A DNA stretch of 64,000 nucleotides from positions 22,224 to 86,223 of the forward strand of contig CAMAWD010000019.1 in assembly GCA_945861785.1 (NCBI GenBank), read 5' to 3'. Every line of letters begins with the position of its first letter. The stretch's first letter is position 1. Source of the DNA: Rhodoferax sp. OV413. GTDB lineage: Bacteria > Pseudomonadota > Gammaproteobacteria > Burkholderiales > Burkholderiaceae_C. The position numbers and the translations under genes were made by a program. The notes beneath the pieces were generated by a model. That model searched no databases, was not told where the DNA came from, and worked only from the letters and a program-made list of their open reading frames with translations. Of the stretch, positions 54,723-64,000 are shown piece after piece.

Positions 54723-54786
54723 CAGCTCTCCTTTTGGGGCCCACCACGAGGGGTGGCACCATCTTAATGCCGAAGCTGCGGCTTCA

Positions 54787-54803
54787 GTTACCGCGGCGTT
54801 ACC
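54787..54803. promoter_or_regulatory. GTTACC-N5-GTTACC direct repeat in the glgC/glgP divergent promoter
   Basis: Two GTTACC hexamers with 11-bp spacing (GCGGC between) lie in the 156-bp gap between glgC and glgP. On the minus strand the repeat ends 65 bp from the glgC ATG, almost the same as the 64 bp for edd. A short inverted repeat, GAAGC-N4-GCTTC, lies just beside it. A response-regulator or other direct-repeat binder shared with edd is likely. Confidence 0.45.
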
Positions 54804-54878
54804 ACGTGCGAAAATCGCGCCGGCCAAGCCCCTCGTGCTTCTTTCCGGCGAACGATCCCGAACCCCGAAGGACCCTCT

Positions 54879-57320
54879 GTGAACCACCGCCCTGCCCGCG
54901 CACCTGCCGATCTGTCCGAATTGATCGCCACGCAACTGCTGCAGACCGTCGCGGTCGAACCGGCCCGGGCCACCCGCACCGAAATCATGCAGGCGCTGGC
55001 CCAGGTGGCCCGTGCGGAGCTGTCACGGCGCTGGGTGCAGACGCAGGCCCGCGAGCGCGACGCCAAGGTGCGCCGGGTGTATTACCTGTCGATGGAATTT
55101 CTGATCGGCCGCACCCTGTCCAATGCACTGGCCGCGCTGGGCCTGACCGCCGCTGCCGGCCAGGGGCTGGAACAATTTGCACGCGGCCTGGAGGACGTCG
55201 CAGAATGCGAAACCGACGCCGCCCTGGGCAATGGCGGCCTGGGGCGGCTGGCGGCCTGTTTCCTGGATGCCATGGCATCGATCGGGCTGCCGTCTTTTGG
55301 GTATGGCATTCGTTACGAATACGGCATGTTCGCGCAGGAGATCCAGGACGGCGCGCAGATGGAATACCCCGATCCGTGGCTGAAGGACGGCACGCCGTGG
55401 GAATTTCCGCGCGCCGACGTGGGTTATCCGGTGCGTTTCGGCGGCTGGGTCGAACATGTGGACGGCAAGGCGACCTGGCGCCATGCGGCGGAGGTGGTGG
55501 CCAAGGCCTACGACATGGTGGTGCCCGGCCATGCCCAGGACAACGTCAGCACGCTGCGCCTGTGGAAGGCTGTGGCCCCCGCCCACATCGACCTGGGTGC
55601 ATTCAACACCGGCGACTACGCACGGGCAGCCGGTGCCAAGAACGAATACGAGAACATCTCCTGGGTCCTGTACCCGAACGACAGCACACCGGCCGGACGG
55701 GAATTGCGGCTCAAGCAGGAATACTTCTTTGTGGCCGCGTCGGTCCAGGACATGGTCACGCGCCACCTGGAGGAACACACCAGCCTGGACAACCTCGCCG
55801 ACAAGGTGGCGATCCACCTCAACGACACGCACCCGGCGATCGGTGTTGCCGAACTGATGCGCGTGCTGCACGACGAGAGGGGCATGCCGTGGGCCCAGGC
55901 CTGGAGCATCTGCACCCGGACGTTCTCGTACACCAACCACACGCTGATGCCCGAGGCCCTGGAGACGTGGTCGGTGGGACTGATGCAGCACGTGTTGCCA
56001 CGCCACCTGGAGATCATCTTTCGCATCAACACGGAGTTCCTCGAAGTCGCGGCCCAGCACCGGCCGGGTGACCACGGGTTCTTGGCACGCCTGTCGCTGA
56101 TCGACGAACACGGCGAGCGCCGTGTGCGCATGGCCAACCTGTCGATCGTCGGCAGCCACAAGGTCAATGGCGTCTCGGCTTTGCACTCGCAATTGCTGGT
56201 GCAGACGATTTTTTCCGATTTCGCCAGCCTGTGGCCCGAGCGCTTCACCAACATGACCAACGGCGTCACGCCCCGGCGCTGGCTGGCACAGGCCAACCCC
56301 GGCCTGACTGCGCTGCTCGACGACACGCTGGGCACTGCCTGGCGGCGCGACCTCGGCCAGCTCCAGCGCCTGCGAAGCCTGCGCGACGACCCGGCCCTGG
56401 GCGCGCGTTTTGCTGCTGCCAAACACGCCAACAAGGTCCGCCTTGCGGCCTATATCCTGCGCGTGACCGGCACCGAGGTCAACCCCGACAGCCTGTTCGA
56501 TGTGCAGGTCAAGCGCATCCACGAATACAAGCGCCAGTTGCTCAACGTGTTGCACGTAGTGGCCCGTTACCAGGCGATCCTGGCCGACCCGGATGCCGAC
56601 TGGGTGCCGCGCACGGTCATCTTCGCAGGCAAGGCGGCGTCGAGTTACCACACGGCCAAGTCGATCATCCGGTTGATCCACGATGTGGGCGCTGTCATCA
56701 ACACCGATCCGCATGTCGGCGACCGGCTCAAGCTGGTGTTCATTCCCAACTACGGTGTGTCGGTGGCCGAGACCATCATGCCGGGCGCCGATCTGTCGCA
56801 GCAGATCTCGACCGCCGGCACCGAGGCCTCCGGCACCGGCAACATGAAGCTGGCCCTGAACGGCGCACTCACCATCGGCACCGACGACGGCGCCAACATC
56901 GAGATCCGCGAGAACGTGGGTGACGACAACATCTTCATCTTCGGCCTGAGCACGGCCGAGGTGCGTGCATCGCGCCACAACGGCTACCACCCGATGCGCC
57001 ACTACGACACCGAACCCGACCTGCGCGCTGTGCTGGACGCCATTGCGGGCGACCGGTTCTCGCCCCAGGAGCCGGGCCGTTACCGCGCGCTGGTCGATTC
57101 GCTGCTGTGGGGAGGAGACCACTACATGCTGCTGGCCGACTTCCAGTCCTATCTGGCGGCACAGGCACGTGTCGATGTCCTCTACCGCACACCGAAACTC
57201 TGGGTCTCCCGCGCCATCGCCAATGTGGCGGGAATGGGGCCGTTTTCGGCAGACCGAACGATCCGCGCCTATGCATCGGACATCTGGCACGTGGCGCCCG
57301 TGCCAGCGCTGGAAGCTTGA
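54879..57320 (+). CDS. glgP: Glycogen phosphorylase
   Basis: The 813-residue GT35 enzyme releases glucose 1-phosphate from glycogen. Motifs: [46 protein letters not shown] [10 protein letters not shown], and the PLP-binding [24 protein letters not shown] (in parts), where the Lys carries pyridoxal phosphate. Start is GTG with AAGGA upstream. It is divergent from glgC and leads the glgP-glgB-glgX-malQ run. Confidence 0.95.
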   Translation: MNHRPARAPADLSELIATQLLQTVAVEPARATRTEIMQALAQVARAELSRRWVQTQARERDAKVRRVYYLSMEFLIGRTLSNALAALGLTAAAGQGLEQFARGLEDVAECETDAALGNGGLGRLAACFLDAMASIGLPSFGYGIRYEYGMFAQEIQDGAQMEYPDPWLKDGTPWEFPRADVGYPVRFGGWVEHVDGKATWRHAAEVVAKAYDMVVPGHAQDNVSTLRLWKAVAPAHIDLGAFNTGDYARAAGAKNEYENISWVLYPNDSTPAGRELRLKQEYFFVAASVQDMVTRHLEEHTSLDNLADKVAIHLNDTHPAIGVAELMRVLHDERGMPWAQAWSICTRTFSYTNHTLMPEALETWSVGLMQHVLPRHLEIIFRINTEFLEVAAQHRPGDHGFLARLSLIDEHGERRVRMANLSIVGSHKVNGVSALHSQLLVQTIFSDFASLWPERFTNMTNGVTPRRWLAQANPGLTALLDDTLGTAWRRDLGQLQRLRSLRDDPALGARFAAAKHANKVRLAAYILRVTGTEVNPDSLFDVQVKRIHEYKRQLLNVLHVVARYQAILADPDADWVPRTVIFAGKAASSYHTAKSIIRLIHDVGAVINTDPHVGDRLKLVFIPNYGVSVAETIMPGADLSQQISTAGTEASGTGNMKLALNGALTIGTDDGANIEIRENVGDDNIFIFGLSTAEVRASRHNGYHPMRHYDTEPDLRAVLDAIAGDRFSPQEPGRYRALVDSLLWGGDHYMLLADFQSYLAAQARVDVLYRTPKLWVSRAIANVAGMGPFSADRTIRAYASDIWHVAPVPALEA

Positions 57321-57351
57321 TCACCAACCACACGCGCCACCAGGCCCGCCC

Positions 57352-59535
57352 ATGCTGAACCCCTCCGACATCGCGCTGATCTGCCAGGGCGCCCACGGCG
57401 ACCCGTTCTCCATTTTGGGCCCGCACCGGCACACGACCGGCCGCACCTCGGTACGCGCCTTCATTCCGGGGGCCGCGCAGGTGCTGGTGGTGGCCACGCC
57501 TTCGCAGCGGGTGCTCGCGACACTCGCGCTGCGCCATCCGGACGGCTTTTTCGATCGCGTGTTGAGCTCCGCGCTCAAGTCGCGTTACCAGTTGCATGTG
57601 CGCTGGGGCGACGACAGCGTGAGCGTGATGGAAGACCCGTACCGGTTCGGGCCGGTGCTGGGCGACATGGACCTCTGGCTGCTGGCCGAAGGCACGCACT
57701 TGCGGCCGTTCGAGGTCATGGGCGCGCAACTGTCCGCCATGGACGACGTGGACGGGACGCGGTTCGCTGTCTGGGCACCGAATGCGTCCCGCGTCAGCGT
57801 CGTGGGCGACTTCAACCACTGGGACGGACGGCGCCACCCGATGCGCCTGCGCCGCGAATGTGGCGTGTGGGAGATCTTCCTGCCCGGCGTGGCCAAGGGC
57901 GCACGTTACAAGTACGAGATCCGCGACGCCGCCGGGCAGTTGCTGCCACTGCGGGCCGACCCGTTCGCCCTGCAGGCGGAACTGCGCCCCGGCACTGCCA
58001 GCGTGGTCGCGGCACTGCCCCCGAAGGTTGCGCCCGACATGCAACGCCGCGCGGCGAATGCACTGGACGCACCGATGAGCATCTACGAGGTGCATCTGGG
58101 GTCCTGGCGGCGCAAGCCGGAGGAGCACAAGCGCTGGCTGACATGGGACGAACTCGCCGACACGCTGGTGCCGTACACGAAGGACATGGGGTTCACGCAC
58201 CTCGAGTTGCTGCCGATCAGCGAACACCCTTTCGACGGCTCCTGGGGTTACCAGCCGATTGGCCTGTACGCGCCCACCGCCCGTTTCGGACCACCCGAGG
58301 GTTTTGGCCGCTTCATGGCGCGCTGCCATGCGGCCGGCATCGGCGTGCTGCTCGACTGGGTGCCGGCGCATTTCCCTTCCGACGCACACGGCCTGGCCAG
58401 GTTCGACGGCACGCACCTGTACGAATACGCCGACCCGCGCGAAGGTTTCCACAACGACTGGAACACGCTGATCTACAACCTGGGGCGCACCGAAGTGCGC
58501 AACTTCCTGGTGGGCAACGCACTGTACTGGCTGGAGCGTTTCGGAGTCGACGGCCTGCGGGTGGACGCGGTGGCGTCGATGCTGTACCGCGATTACAGCC
58601 GCAAAGCCGGCGAATGGATTCCCAACGTGCACGGCGGGCGCGAAAACCTGGAAGCCATCGATTTCCTCAAACGCATGAACGAGGTGATCGGCGAACAGCG
58701 GCCCCAGGCCATCACGCTGGCCGAGGAATCCACCGCATTTCCGGCCGTCTCGCGCCCCACCTACGCTGGCGGGCTGGGTTTTCACTACAAGTGGAACCTG
58801 GGCTGGATGAACGACACCCTGGATTACATGGCGCGCGAGCCCGTGCACCGCCAGTTTCACCAAGGTGAGTTGACCTTCGGCCTGATGTACGCCTTCACGG
58901 AGAACTTCGTGCTGCCGCTCTCGCACGACGAGGTGGTGTACGGCAAGGGTTCGATGCTGGGCAAGATGCCGGGCGACCGCTGGCAAAAGTTCGCCAACCT
59001 GCGCGCGTACTACGGGTTCATGTTCGCGCACCCCGGCAAAAAGCTCTTGTTCATGGGTTGTGAATTCGCCCAGGCCGCCGAATGGAACCATGACCAGAGC
59101 CTGGACTGGCACCTGCAGGACGACCCGATGCACGGCGGCGTGCAGCGCCTGGTGCGCGACCTCAACCACCTCTACCGTGCCACACCCGCCCTGCACCAGC
59201 TCGATTTCGTGCCGGCCGGTTTCGAATGGATCGACCACACGGACGCCGCGCACTCGGTGCTGGCCTTCATCCGCCGGGGCTTGGACGACATGCGTTTCGT
59301 GGTGGTGGTGTGCAACTTCACACCCAGCCCGCAAGCGACCTACCGCCTGGGTGTGCCTGCCGGCGGCCTGTACCGCGAGTGCCTGAACACCGACTCTGTG
59401 CATTACGGCGGCAGCAACCTGGGCACACCCTTCGGAGTGGCCAACGCCGAGCCCGTCGCCAGCCATGGGCGCCCCTGGTCGATCCTCCTGAACCTGCCGC
59501 CACTGGCCACCGTGATGCTCGAATGGAAGCCCTGA
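57352..59535 (+). CDS. glgB: 1,4-alpha-glucan branching enzyme
   Basis: The 727-residue GH13 enzyme has an N-terminal CBM48-like part ([12 protein letters not shown]), [24 protein letters not shown], and the catalytic set [16 protein letters not shown] (nucleophile Asp), [11 protein letters not shown] (acid Glu) and [14 protein letters not shown]. It introduces alpha-1,6 branches. The first ATG at 57352 ([19 protein letters not shown]) is the family start. The 3' end overlaps glgX by 13 bp. Confidence 0.95.
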   Translation: MLNPSDIALICQGAHGDPFSILGPHRHTTGRTSVRAFIPGAAQVLVVATPSQRVLATLALRHPDGFFDRVLSSALKSRYQLHVRWGDDSVSVMEDPYRFGPVLGDMDLWLLAEGTHLRPFEVMGAQLSAMDDVDGTRFAVWAPNASRVSVVGDFNHWDGRRHPMRLRRECGVWEIFLPGVAKGARYKYEIRDAAGQLLPLRADPFALQAELRPGTASVVAALPPKVAPDMQRRAANALDAPMSIYEVHLGSWRRKPEEHKRWLTWDELADTLVPYTKDMGFTHLELLPISEHPFDGSWGYQPIGLYAPTARFGPPEGFGRFMARCHAAGIGVLLDWVPAHFPSDAHGLARFDGTHLYEYADPREGFHNDWNTLIYNLGRTEVRNFLVGNALYWLERFGVDGLRVDAVASMLYRDYSRKAGEWIPNVHGGRENLEAIDFLKRMNEVIGEQRPQAITLAEESTAFPAVSRPTYAGGLGFHYKWNLGWMNDTLDYMAREPVHRQFHQGELTFGLMYAFTENFVLPLSHDEVVYGKGSMLGKMPGDRWQKFANLRAYYGFMFAHPGKKLLFMGCEFAQAAEWNHDQSLDWHLQDDPMHGGVQRLVRDLNHLYRATPALHQLDFVPAGFEWIDHTDAAHSVLAFIRRGLDDMRFVVVVCNFTPSPQATYRLGVPAGGLYRECLNTDSVHYGGSNLGTPFGVANAEPVASHGRPWSILLNLPPLATVMLEWKP

Positions 59536-61652
59536 CACCACGCCCCCCTGCGCGCATGCGCGCACCGCCGGAAGGCATCCTGGCGGGCCGACCCTGGCCG
59601 CTGGGCGCGACCTGGGACGGAAAAGGCGTCAATTTCGCCGTCTTCTCGTCCATGGCGCAACGCATGGAGCTGTGCCTGTTCGATACCCGTGGCCACCACG
59701 AGACACGCCGTGTCGACCTGCCCACCCGCAGCAACGATGTATGGCACGGCTACCTGCCGGGAGCGGCGCCGGGGCTGGTCTACGGATTGCGTGCGCATGG
59801 CCCCTGGCGCCCGGACCGGGGCCATCTGTTCGACCCGTCCAAGCTGTTGCTCGACCCGTATGCCCGCGAGGTGGTGGGGCAGTTCATCTGGCGCGACGAG
59901 CAATTCGGCGCCGACCGGCGCTTTCCCCTGAACCGCGACGGGCGCGACAACGCCGCCATTGCACTCAAGGCACGCGTGACCGCAGATGCCTTCGACTGGG
60001 GCGACGACCGGCGGCCCGACACCCCGCTGGAACAAACCGTTTTGTACGAACTGCATGTCAAGGGCTTCTCGAAACTCCAGCAAGCGGTTCCGGAACCGCT
60101 GCGTGGCACCTTCGCGGGCCTGGCGCACCCGGAATCGGTGGCCCATCTGCGGCGCATGGGCATCACGGCGGTCAATCTGATGCCGGTCTTCTACGCCCTC
60201 GACGAGGAACGCCTGGTCCAGATGGGCCTGCACAACTACTGGGGCTACAACTCTATCGCTTTTTTCTGCCCCGACCCCGCACTTGCCAGCGCACGCGACG
60301 GCGCGAATATGCGCAACGAGTTCAGGCGCATGGTGTGCGCCTTGCATGCGGCAGGTATCGAAGTGCTGCTGGACGTGGTGTTCAACCACACCGCGGAAAG
60401 CGGCGAGAGCGGCCCGACCATCTGCTTTCGCGGTCTGGACAACGCCGCCTACTACCGACTTGCAGCCGGCATGCCGATGCGTTACGAAAACCTCAGCGGC
60501 TGCGGCAACACGCTCGACATCCGCCGGCCCCAGGTGTTGCGGCTGGTGATGGACAGCCTGCGTTACTGGGTGGCGGACATGCATGTGGACGGCTTTCGTT
60601 TTGACCTCGCGCCGGTGCTGGGCCGGGGCGACCATGGCTTCGAGCAGGGTGGCGCGTTCTTCACGGCGGTCGCGCAGGACCCCGTGCTGTGCAACGTCAA
60701 GATGATCGCCGAACCCTGGGACCTTGGCCACGGCGGTTACCAGGTCGGCGGTTTTCCGCGCGGCTGGTTCGAATGGAACGACAAATTCCGCGACACCATG
60801 CGAGCGTTCTGGCTTGGCCACACCCACGAAGGCGGGCCGACACGCGGAGACTTCGCGCAGCGCCTGTGCGCATCCAGCGACGTCTTCCAGCCGCGCAGCC
60901 GCGCTCCGGCCGAGTCGGTCAACTACGTGGTGTCGCACGACGGATTCACGCTGCGCGACCTGGTGAGTTACCACCACCGCCGCAACCAGGCCAACGGGGA
61001 AGACAACCGCGATGGCCACAACCACAACCTGAGCGTCAATGCCGGCATCGAAGGGCCCAGCGCCGATGCGCAGGTGCTGCAGCTGCGCGGCCGGCTGCAA
61101 CGCGTGCTGCTCGCAGCCACGCTGCTGTCGCAGGGCACACCCATGGTGTGCGCCGGCAGCGAGCTGGGGCACAGCCAGGGTGGCAACAACAACCCCTATT
61201 GCCAGGACAACGCCACCACCTGGATCGACTGGTCCGAGGCGGACGGCGACCTGCAGGCCTTCGTGGCCCGCGTGCTCCAGTTGCGCCACGACGCGCTGCC
61301 CTTTGCCAACCACTGGTACAGCGGCCTGCCCGATGCGCTCGGCCTGCACGACCTGGCCTGGCTGGAGCCCGACGGCAGGCCCTTGCAGGGTGACGCATGG
61401 CGCGACCCTGTCGCCCGCGCACTGGCTTGCCTGATCGGGCACCCCGGGCGCGCCACGGCCCCGCTGCTGCTGCTGTTCAACGCCGGCGCCGAAGCACAAT
61501 CGTTCCGGTTGCCGGCCGGTGTATGGCAAGCCCTGCTCGACAGCGCCGAGCCGCGTGGCCGAGCCCGCTGGCATGGGCAGGGCGAGGTGAGTGTGGGCGT
61601 GGCAGCGCACAGCCTGCAACTGTTCGCAGCCGCCGGGGCGGGACTTGCATGA
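59523..61652 (+). CDS. glgX: Glycogen debranching enzyme
   Basis: The 709-residue GH13 isoamylase type enzyme has [58 protein letters not shown] (nucleophile), [15 protein letters not shown] and [18 protein letters not shown]. It trims branches left by GlgP. I use the ATG at 59523; MRAPPEG at 59556 is a possible later start. Its stop overlaps malQ as ATGA. Confidence 0.95.
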   Translation: MEALTPRPPARMRAPPEGILAGRPWPLGATWDGKGVNFAVFSSMAQRMELCLFDTRGHHETRRVDLPTRSNDVWHGYLPGAAPGLVYGLRAHGPWRPDRGHLFDPSKLLLDPYAREVVGQFIWRDEQFGADRRFPLNRDGRDNAAIALKARVTADAFDWGDDRRPDTPLEQTVLYELHVKGFSKLQQAVPEPLRGTFAGLAHPESVAHLRRMGITAVNLMPVFYALDEERLVQMGLHNYWGYNSIAFFCPDPALASARDGANMRNEFRRMVCALHAAGIEVLLDVVFNHTAESGESGPTICFRGLDNAAYYRLAAGMPMRYENLSGCGNTLDIRRPQVLRLVMDSLRYWVADMHVDGFRFDLAPVLGRGDHGFEQGGAFFTAVAQDPVLCNVKMIAEPWDLGHGGYQVGGFPRGWFEWNDKFRDTMRAFWLGHTHEGGPTRGDFAQRLCASSDVFQPRSRAPAESVNYVVSHDGFTLRDLVSYHHRRNQANGEDNRDGHNHNLSVNAGIEGPSADAQVLQLRGRLQRVLLAATLLSQGTPMVCAGSELGHSQGGNNNPYCQDNATTWIDWSEADGDLQAFVARVLQLRHDALPFANHWYSGLPDALGLHDLAWLEPDGRPLQGDAWRDPVARALACLIGHPGRATAPLLLLFNAGAEAQSFRLPAGVWQALLDSAEPRGRARWHGQGEVSVGVAAHSLQLFAAAGAGLA

Positions 61653-63202
61653 TGCATGCACCGCCTCCCGAAGAGGTTCGGCCCGCCCGCGCGCAGAGCG
61701 AACGCCCGGTGGCTGGCAGCCAACGCGCCAGCGGCATCCTGCTGCACCCCACCAGCCTTCCGGGGCCCCACGGTAGCGGCGACCTCGGCCCCGCCGCTTA
61801 CCATTTCGTCGACTGGCTGGTGCTGGCAGGGCAAAGTCTGTGGCAGATCCTGCCACTCGGCGGTATCGGCCCCGGCAACTCCCCCTACATGAGCAGCTCC
61901 GCCTTTGCGGGCAACCTGCTGCTGATCGACCTTCACGCACTGAAGCTGGCTGGCTGGCTGCAAGACAGCGACCTCGCTCCGACGCCGGGCTTTGCGGACC
62001 ACCGTGTGGACTACGGCCTGGTGGTGCCCTGGCGCATGGAACGCCTGCGCCGCGCCGCGACCCGGTTCAGCGCGCAAGCCACGGCGGCGCAGCGCAGCGA
62101 CTTCGGCGACTTCTGCGCCCAACACGCCAGCTGGCTCGACGACTACGCGTTGTTCATGGCCCTGGCAGATGCGCACAGCTGGAGCCTGTGGTGTGACTGG
62201 AGCCCAGCGCTGGCACGGCGTGAAACCGATGCACTTGCACAGGCCCGCGCCCGACATGCCGAGGCGGTTCACTTCTGGCAGTTCTGCCAGTGGTGCTTCT
62301 TTCGCCAGTGGGGGCAACTCAGGGCCTATGCCAATGGCCGCGGCATCCGCATCGTGGGTGACGCGCCGATCTTCGTGGCCTACCAAAGCGCCGACGTGTG
62401 GGTGCGCCAGGAGCTGTTCGAACTCGATGGCAACGGCCGCCCCCAGGTGGTGGCCGGCGTGCCGCCCGACTATTTCAGCGCCACCGGCCAGCGCTGGGGC
62501 AACCCACTGTACCGCTGGGACGCCCACCGCGAAGAGGCCTACGCCTGGTGGACCGAACGCGTGCGCCGCACCTTCGAACTGGTGGACATCGTGCGCATCG
62601 ACCACTTCCGCGGGTTCGTCGGTTATTGGGAGATTCCCGCCAGCGAGCCAACGGCCGTGATCGGGCGCTGGATGCCCGGGCCGGGCGCGGCCCTGTTCGA
62701 GGCCATCGAAGCGGCGCTGGGCGAATTGCCCATCATCGCCGAAGACCTGGGTGTGATCACACCCGAGGTCGATGCGTTGCGCCGCCGCTTCAAGCTCCCC
62801 GGCATGCGGGTGCTGCAGTTTGCCTTCGGCAGCGGCAACGACAACATCTACCTGCCGCACAACTACGACCACAACACCGTGGTGTATGGCGGCACGCACG
62901 ACAACGACACCAGCATCGGCTGGTGGGCACAGGCCAGCGAGGCCGAACGTGCCCATGTGCGCGACTACCTGGCTACCGACGGCCATGACATCGCGTGGGA
63001 CCTGATCCGCACTGCCTGCGCCAGCGTGGCCGACACCGCCATCCACCCGATGCAGGACGTGCTCGGGCTCGGTGGCGATTGCCGCATGAACCGTCCCGGC
63101 AAGCGCGAGGGCTATTGGGAGTGGCGCTTTGCCTGGGAGCAGGTGCTGCCGGAGCAGGCGCGCAGGCTCAGGCACCTGTGTGTGTTGTACCGGCGCGGAT
63201 AA
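61649..63202 (+). CDS. malQ: 4-alpha-glucanotransferase
   Basis: The 517-residue GH77 enzyme has ASGILLHPTSLPGPHGSGDLG, QILPLGGIGPGNSPY, IVGDAPIFVAYQSADVW, RIDHFRGFVGYW (nucleophile Asp), IIAEDLGVITPEV (acid Glu) and THDNDTSIGWW. It recycles maltodextrins by chain transfer, helping glycogen turnover. Start ATG overlaps the glgX stop. It ends 6 bp from the convergent acyl-CoA dehydrogenase gene. Confidence 0.95.
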   Translation: MMHAPPPEEVRPARAQSERPVAGSQRASGILLHPTSLPGPHGSGDLGPAAYHFVDWLVLAGQSLWQILPLGGIGPGNSPYMSSSAFAGNLLLIDLHALKLAGWLQDSDLAPTPGFADHRVDYGLVVPWRMERLRRAATRFSAQATAAQRSDFGDFCAQHASWLDDYALFMALADAHSWSLWCDWSPALARRETDALAQARARHAEAVHFWQFCQWCFFRQWGQLRAYANGRGIRIVGDAPIFVAYQSADVWVRQELFELDGNGRPQVVAGVPPDYFSATGQRWGNPLYRWDAHREEAYAWWTERVRRTFELVDIVRIDHFRGFVGYWEIPASEPTAVIGRWMPGPGAALFEAIEAALGELPIIAEDLGVITPEVDALRRRFKLPGMRVLQFAFGSGNDNIYLPHNYDHNTVVYGGTHDNDTSIGWWAQASEAERAHVRDYLATDGHDIAWDLIRTACASVADTAIHPMQDVLGLGGDCRMNRPGKREGYWEWRFAWEQVLPEQARRLRHLCVLYRRG

Positions 63203-63208
63203 GCGCCC

Positions 63209-64000
63209 TCAACCCAGCGTCAGCGATTTCCTGACGGCCGCACGTTTGGCCAGTTCGATCTTGGCGATCGCGTTGCGGTGTACTTCGTCCGGGCCGTCGA
63301 CCAGGCGCACCGTGCGCTGGTGTGCATAGGCCTCGGCCAGCCAGAAGTCCTGGCTGACCCCGGCACCGCCATGGGCCTGGATCGCCCAGTCGACCACCTT
63401 GCAGGACATGTTGGGCGCCACCACCTTGATCATCGCGATGTCGGCGCGCGCCACCTTGTTGCCGACGGTGTCCATGCGGTGCGACGCGTTCAGGGTCAGC
63501 AGCCGCGCCTGGTCGATCATGCAGCGCGACTCGGCGATGCGTTCATGCCAGACCGACTGCTCGGACAGCGGCTTGCCGAAGGCGATACGCGTCTGCAGGC
63601 GGTCGACCATCATCTCCAGCGCGCGTTCGGCGGCACCGATGGAACGCATGCAGTGGTGGATACGGCCGGGGCCGAGACGTCCCTGGGCAATTTCGAAACC
63701 ACGTCCCTCACCGAGCAGGATGTTGGCCACCGGAATCCGCACGTTTTCGAGCAGGACCTCCATGTGGCCGTGCGGCGCGTCGTCGTAACCGAAAACGGAA
63801 ATCGGGCGCACCACGGTCACGCCCGGGGTGGCGCGCGGCACCAGCACCATCGACTGCTGCTGGTGGCGCGGGCCCTCGGGGTCGGTCTTGCCCATCACGA
63901 TGAAGATGGCGCAGCGCGGGTTGCCGGCGCCCGATGAGAACCACTTGCGGCCGTTGACCAGGTAGTGGTCACCGTCGCGCACGATGCTGCACTGGATGTT
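63209..64000 (-). CDS. Acyl-CoA dehydrogenase, truncated by the window edge
   Basis: Only the C-terminal 263 codons are visible; the frame stays open to base 64000. The seen part is the end of the beta domain ([28 protein letters not shown]) and the C-terminal helical domain with [34 protein letters not shown], and [19 protein letters not shown]. The place of the usual catalytic Glu reads [10 protein letters not shown], where an Asp precedes Gly. This DGPDEVH pattern is known to me from the ACAD10/11-type branch. It probably acts on acyl-CoA in beta-oxidation; chain preference is unknown. Confidence 0.88.
   Translation of the reverse strand, partial: NIQCSIVRDGDHYLVNGRKWFSSGAGNPRCAIFIVMGKTDPEGPRHQQQSMVLVPRATPGVTVVRPISVFGYDDAPHGHMEVLLENVRIPVANILLGEGRGFEIAQGRLGPGRIHHCMRSIGAAERALEMMVDRLQTRIAFGKPLSEQSVWHERIAESRCMIDQARLLTLNASHRMDTVGNKVARADIAMIKVVAPNMSCKVVDWAIQAHGGAGVSQDFWLAEAYAHQRTVRLVDGPDEVHRNAIAKIELAKRAAVRKSLTLG

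Noticed and set aside
55023..61940. Three long minus-strand open frames opposite glgP, glgB and glgX
   Set aside because: Same antisense artefact; all conserved motifs are on the plus strand.
1..64000. CRISPR array, tRNA, rRNA, integrase or prophage genes
   Set aside because: No regularly spaced repeats, no cloverleaf or rRNA sequence and no recombinase or phage protein were seen on either strand.

Overview
The window is 64 kb of high-GC, gene-dense DNA with no rRNA, tRNA or CRISPR array that I can see. Gene content (TRAP transporters, KDPG aldolase/Edd, WaaA with a KDO kinase domain, the pcm-rhodanese-TolC-waaA neighbourhood, ZnuD-type receptor, CobW GTPases) and frequent ATGA/GTGA/TTGA start-stop overlaps point to a betaproteobacterium of the Burkholderiales, most likely Comamonadaceae. 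This is inference from gene types and style; no marker gene such as 16S is present.

Layout. (1) 1-3481: a left-truncated MttB-family methyltransferase and a trimethylamine-dehydrogenase-like flavoprotein, probably N-methyl compound catabolism. (2) 3610-9231: TauE/SafE permease, the Entner-Doudoroff pair edd-eda, a ChaC-like gamma-glutamylcyclotransferase, pdxH and an AEC carrier. (3) 9293-18993: a long minus-strand sugar-acid operon (2-hydroxyacid dehydrogenase, gluconokinase, small Dabb-like protein, TRAP dctPQM, idnO, idnD, a second SDR) divergent from its LacI-type regulator and an Ldh2-family reductase. Its products (gluconate, 6-phosphogluconate) feed Edd/Eda in region 2. (4) 19128-39692: a zinc/metal acquisition island. 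A zur-led minus-strand operon (zur, ABC ATPase, FtsX/MacB-like permease, small Cys/His protein, DUF3299 protein, His-rich protein, ZnuD-like TonB receptor) diverges from znuCBA across two similar inverted repeats. It is followed by a CobW GTPase, a DUF1636 protein, a FecBCD-like ABC importer, a second CobW GTPase, a nickel/peptide-type ABC importer whose binding-protein gene has a frameshift, and an AstE/AspA-family metallo-hydrolase. (5) 39693-40235: a gene-free, repeat-rich spacer. (6) 40261-50484: TetR regulator with an RND efflux pump, pcm, rhodanese, TolC-like outer-membrane protein, a glycosyltransferase-like protein and a WaaA-KdkA fusion for lipopolysaccharide inner core. (7) 50564-63202: a full glycogen locus (phosphohexomutase, glgA, glgC against glgP, glgB, glgX, malQ). 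(8) 63209-64000: a right-truncated acyl-CoA dehydrogenase.

Points that stand out: the multi-transporter zinc island with two candidate Zur boxes; a GGAYAGCGCTRTCC operator pair 107 bp apart before the sugar-acid operon; a GTTACC-N5-GTTACC direct repeat the same distance (64-65 bp) upstream of both edd and glgC, suggesting one regulator ties Entner-Doudoroff catabolism to glycogen synthesis; the WaaA-KdkA fusion; and a one-base frameshift in an otherwise intact transporter gene.
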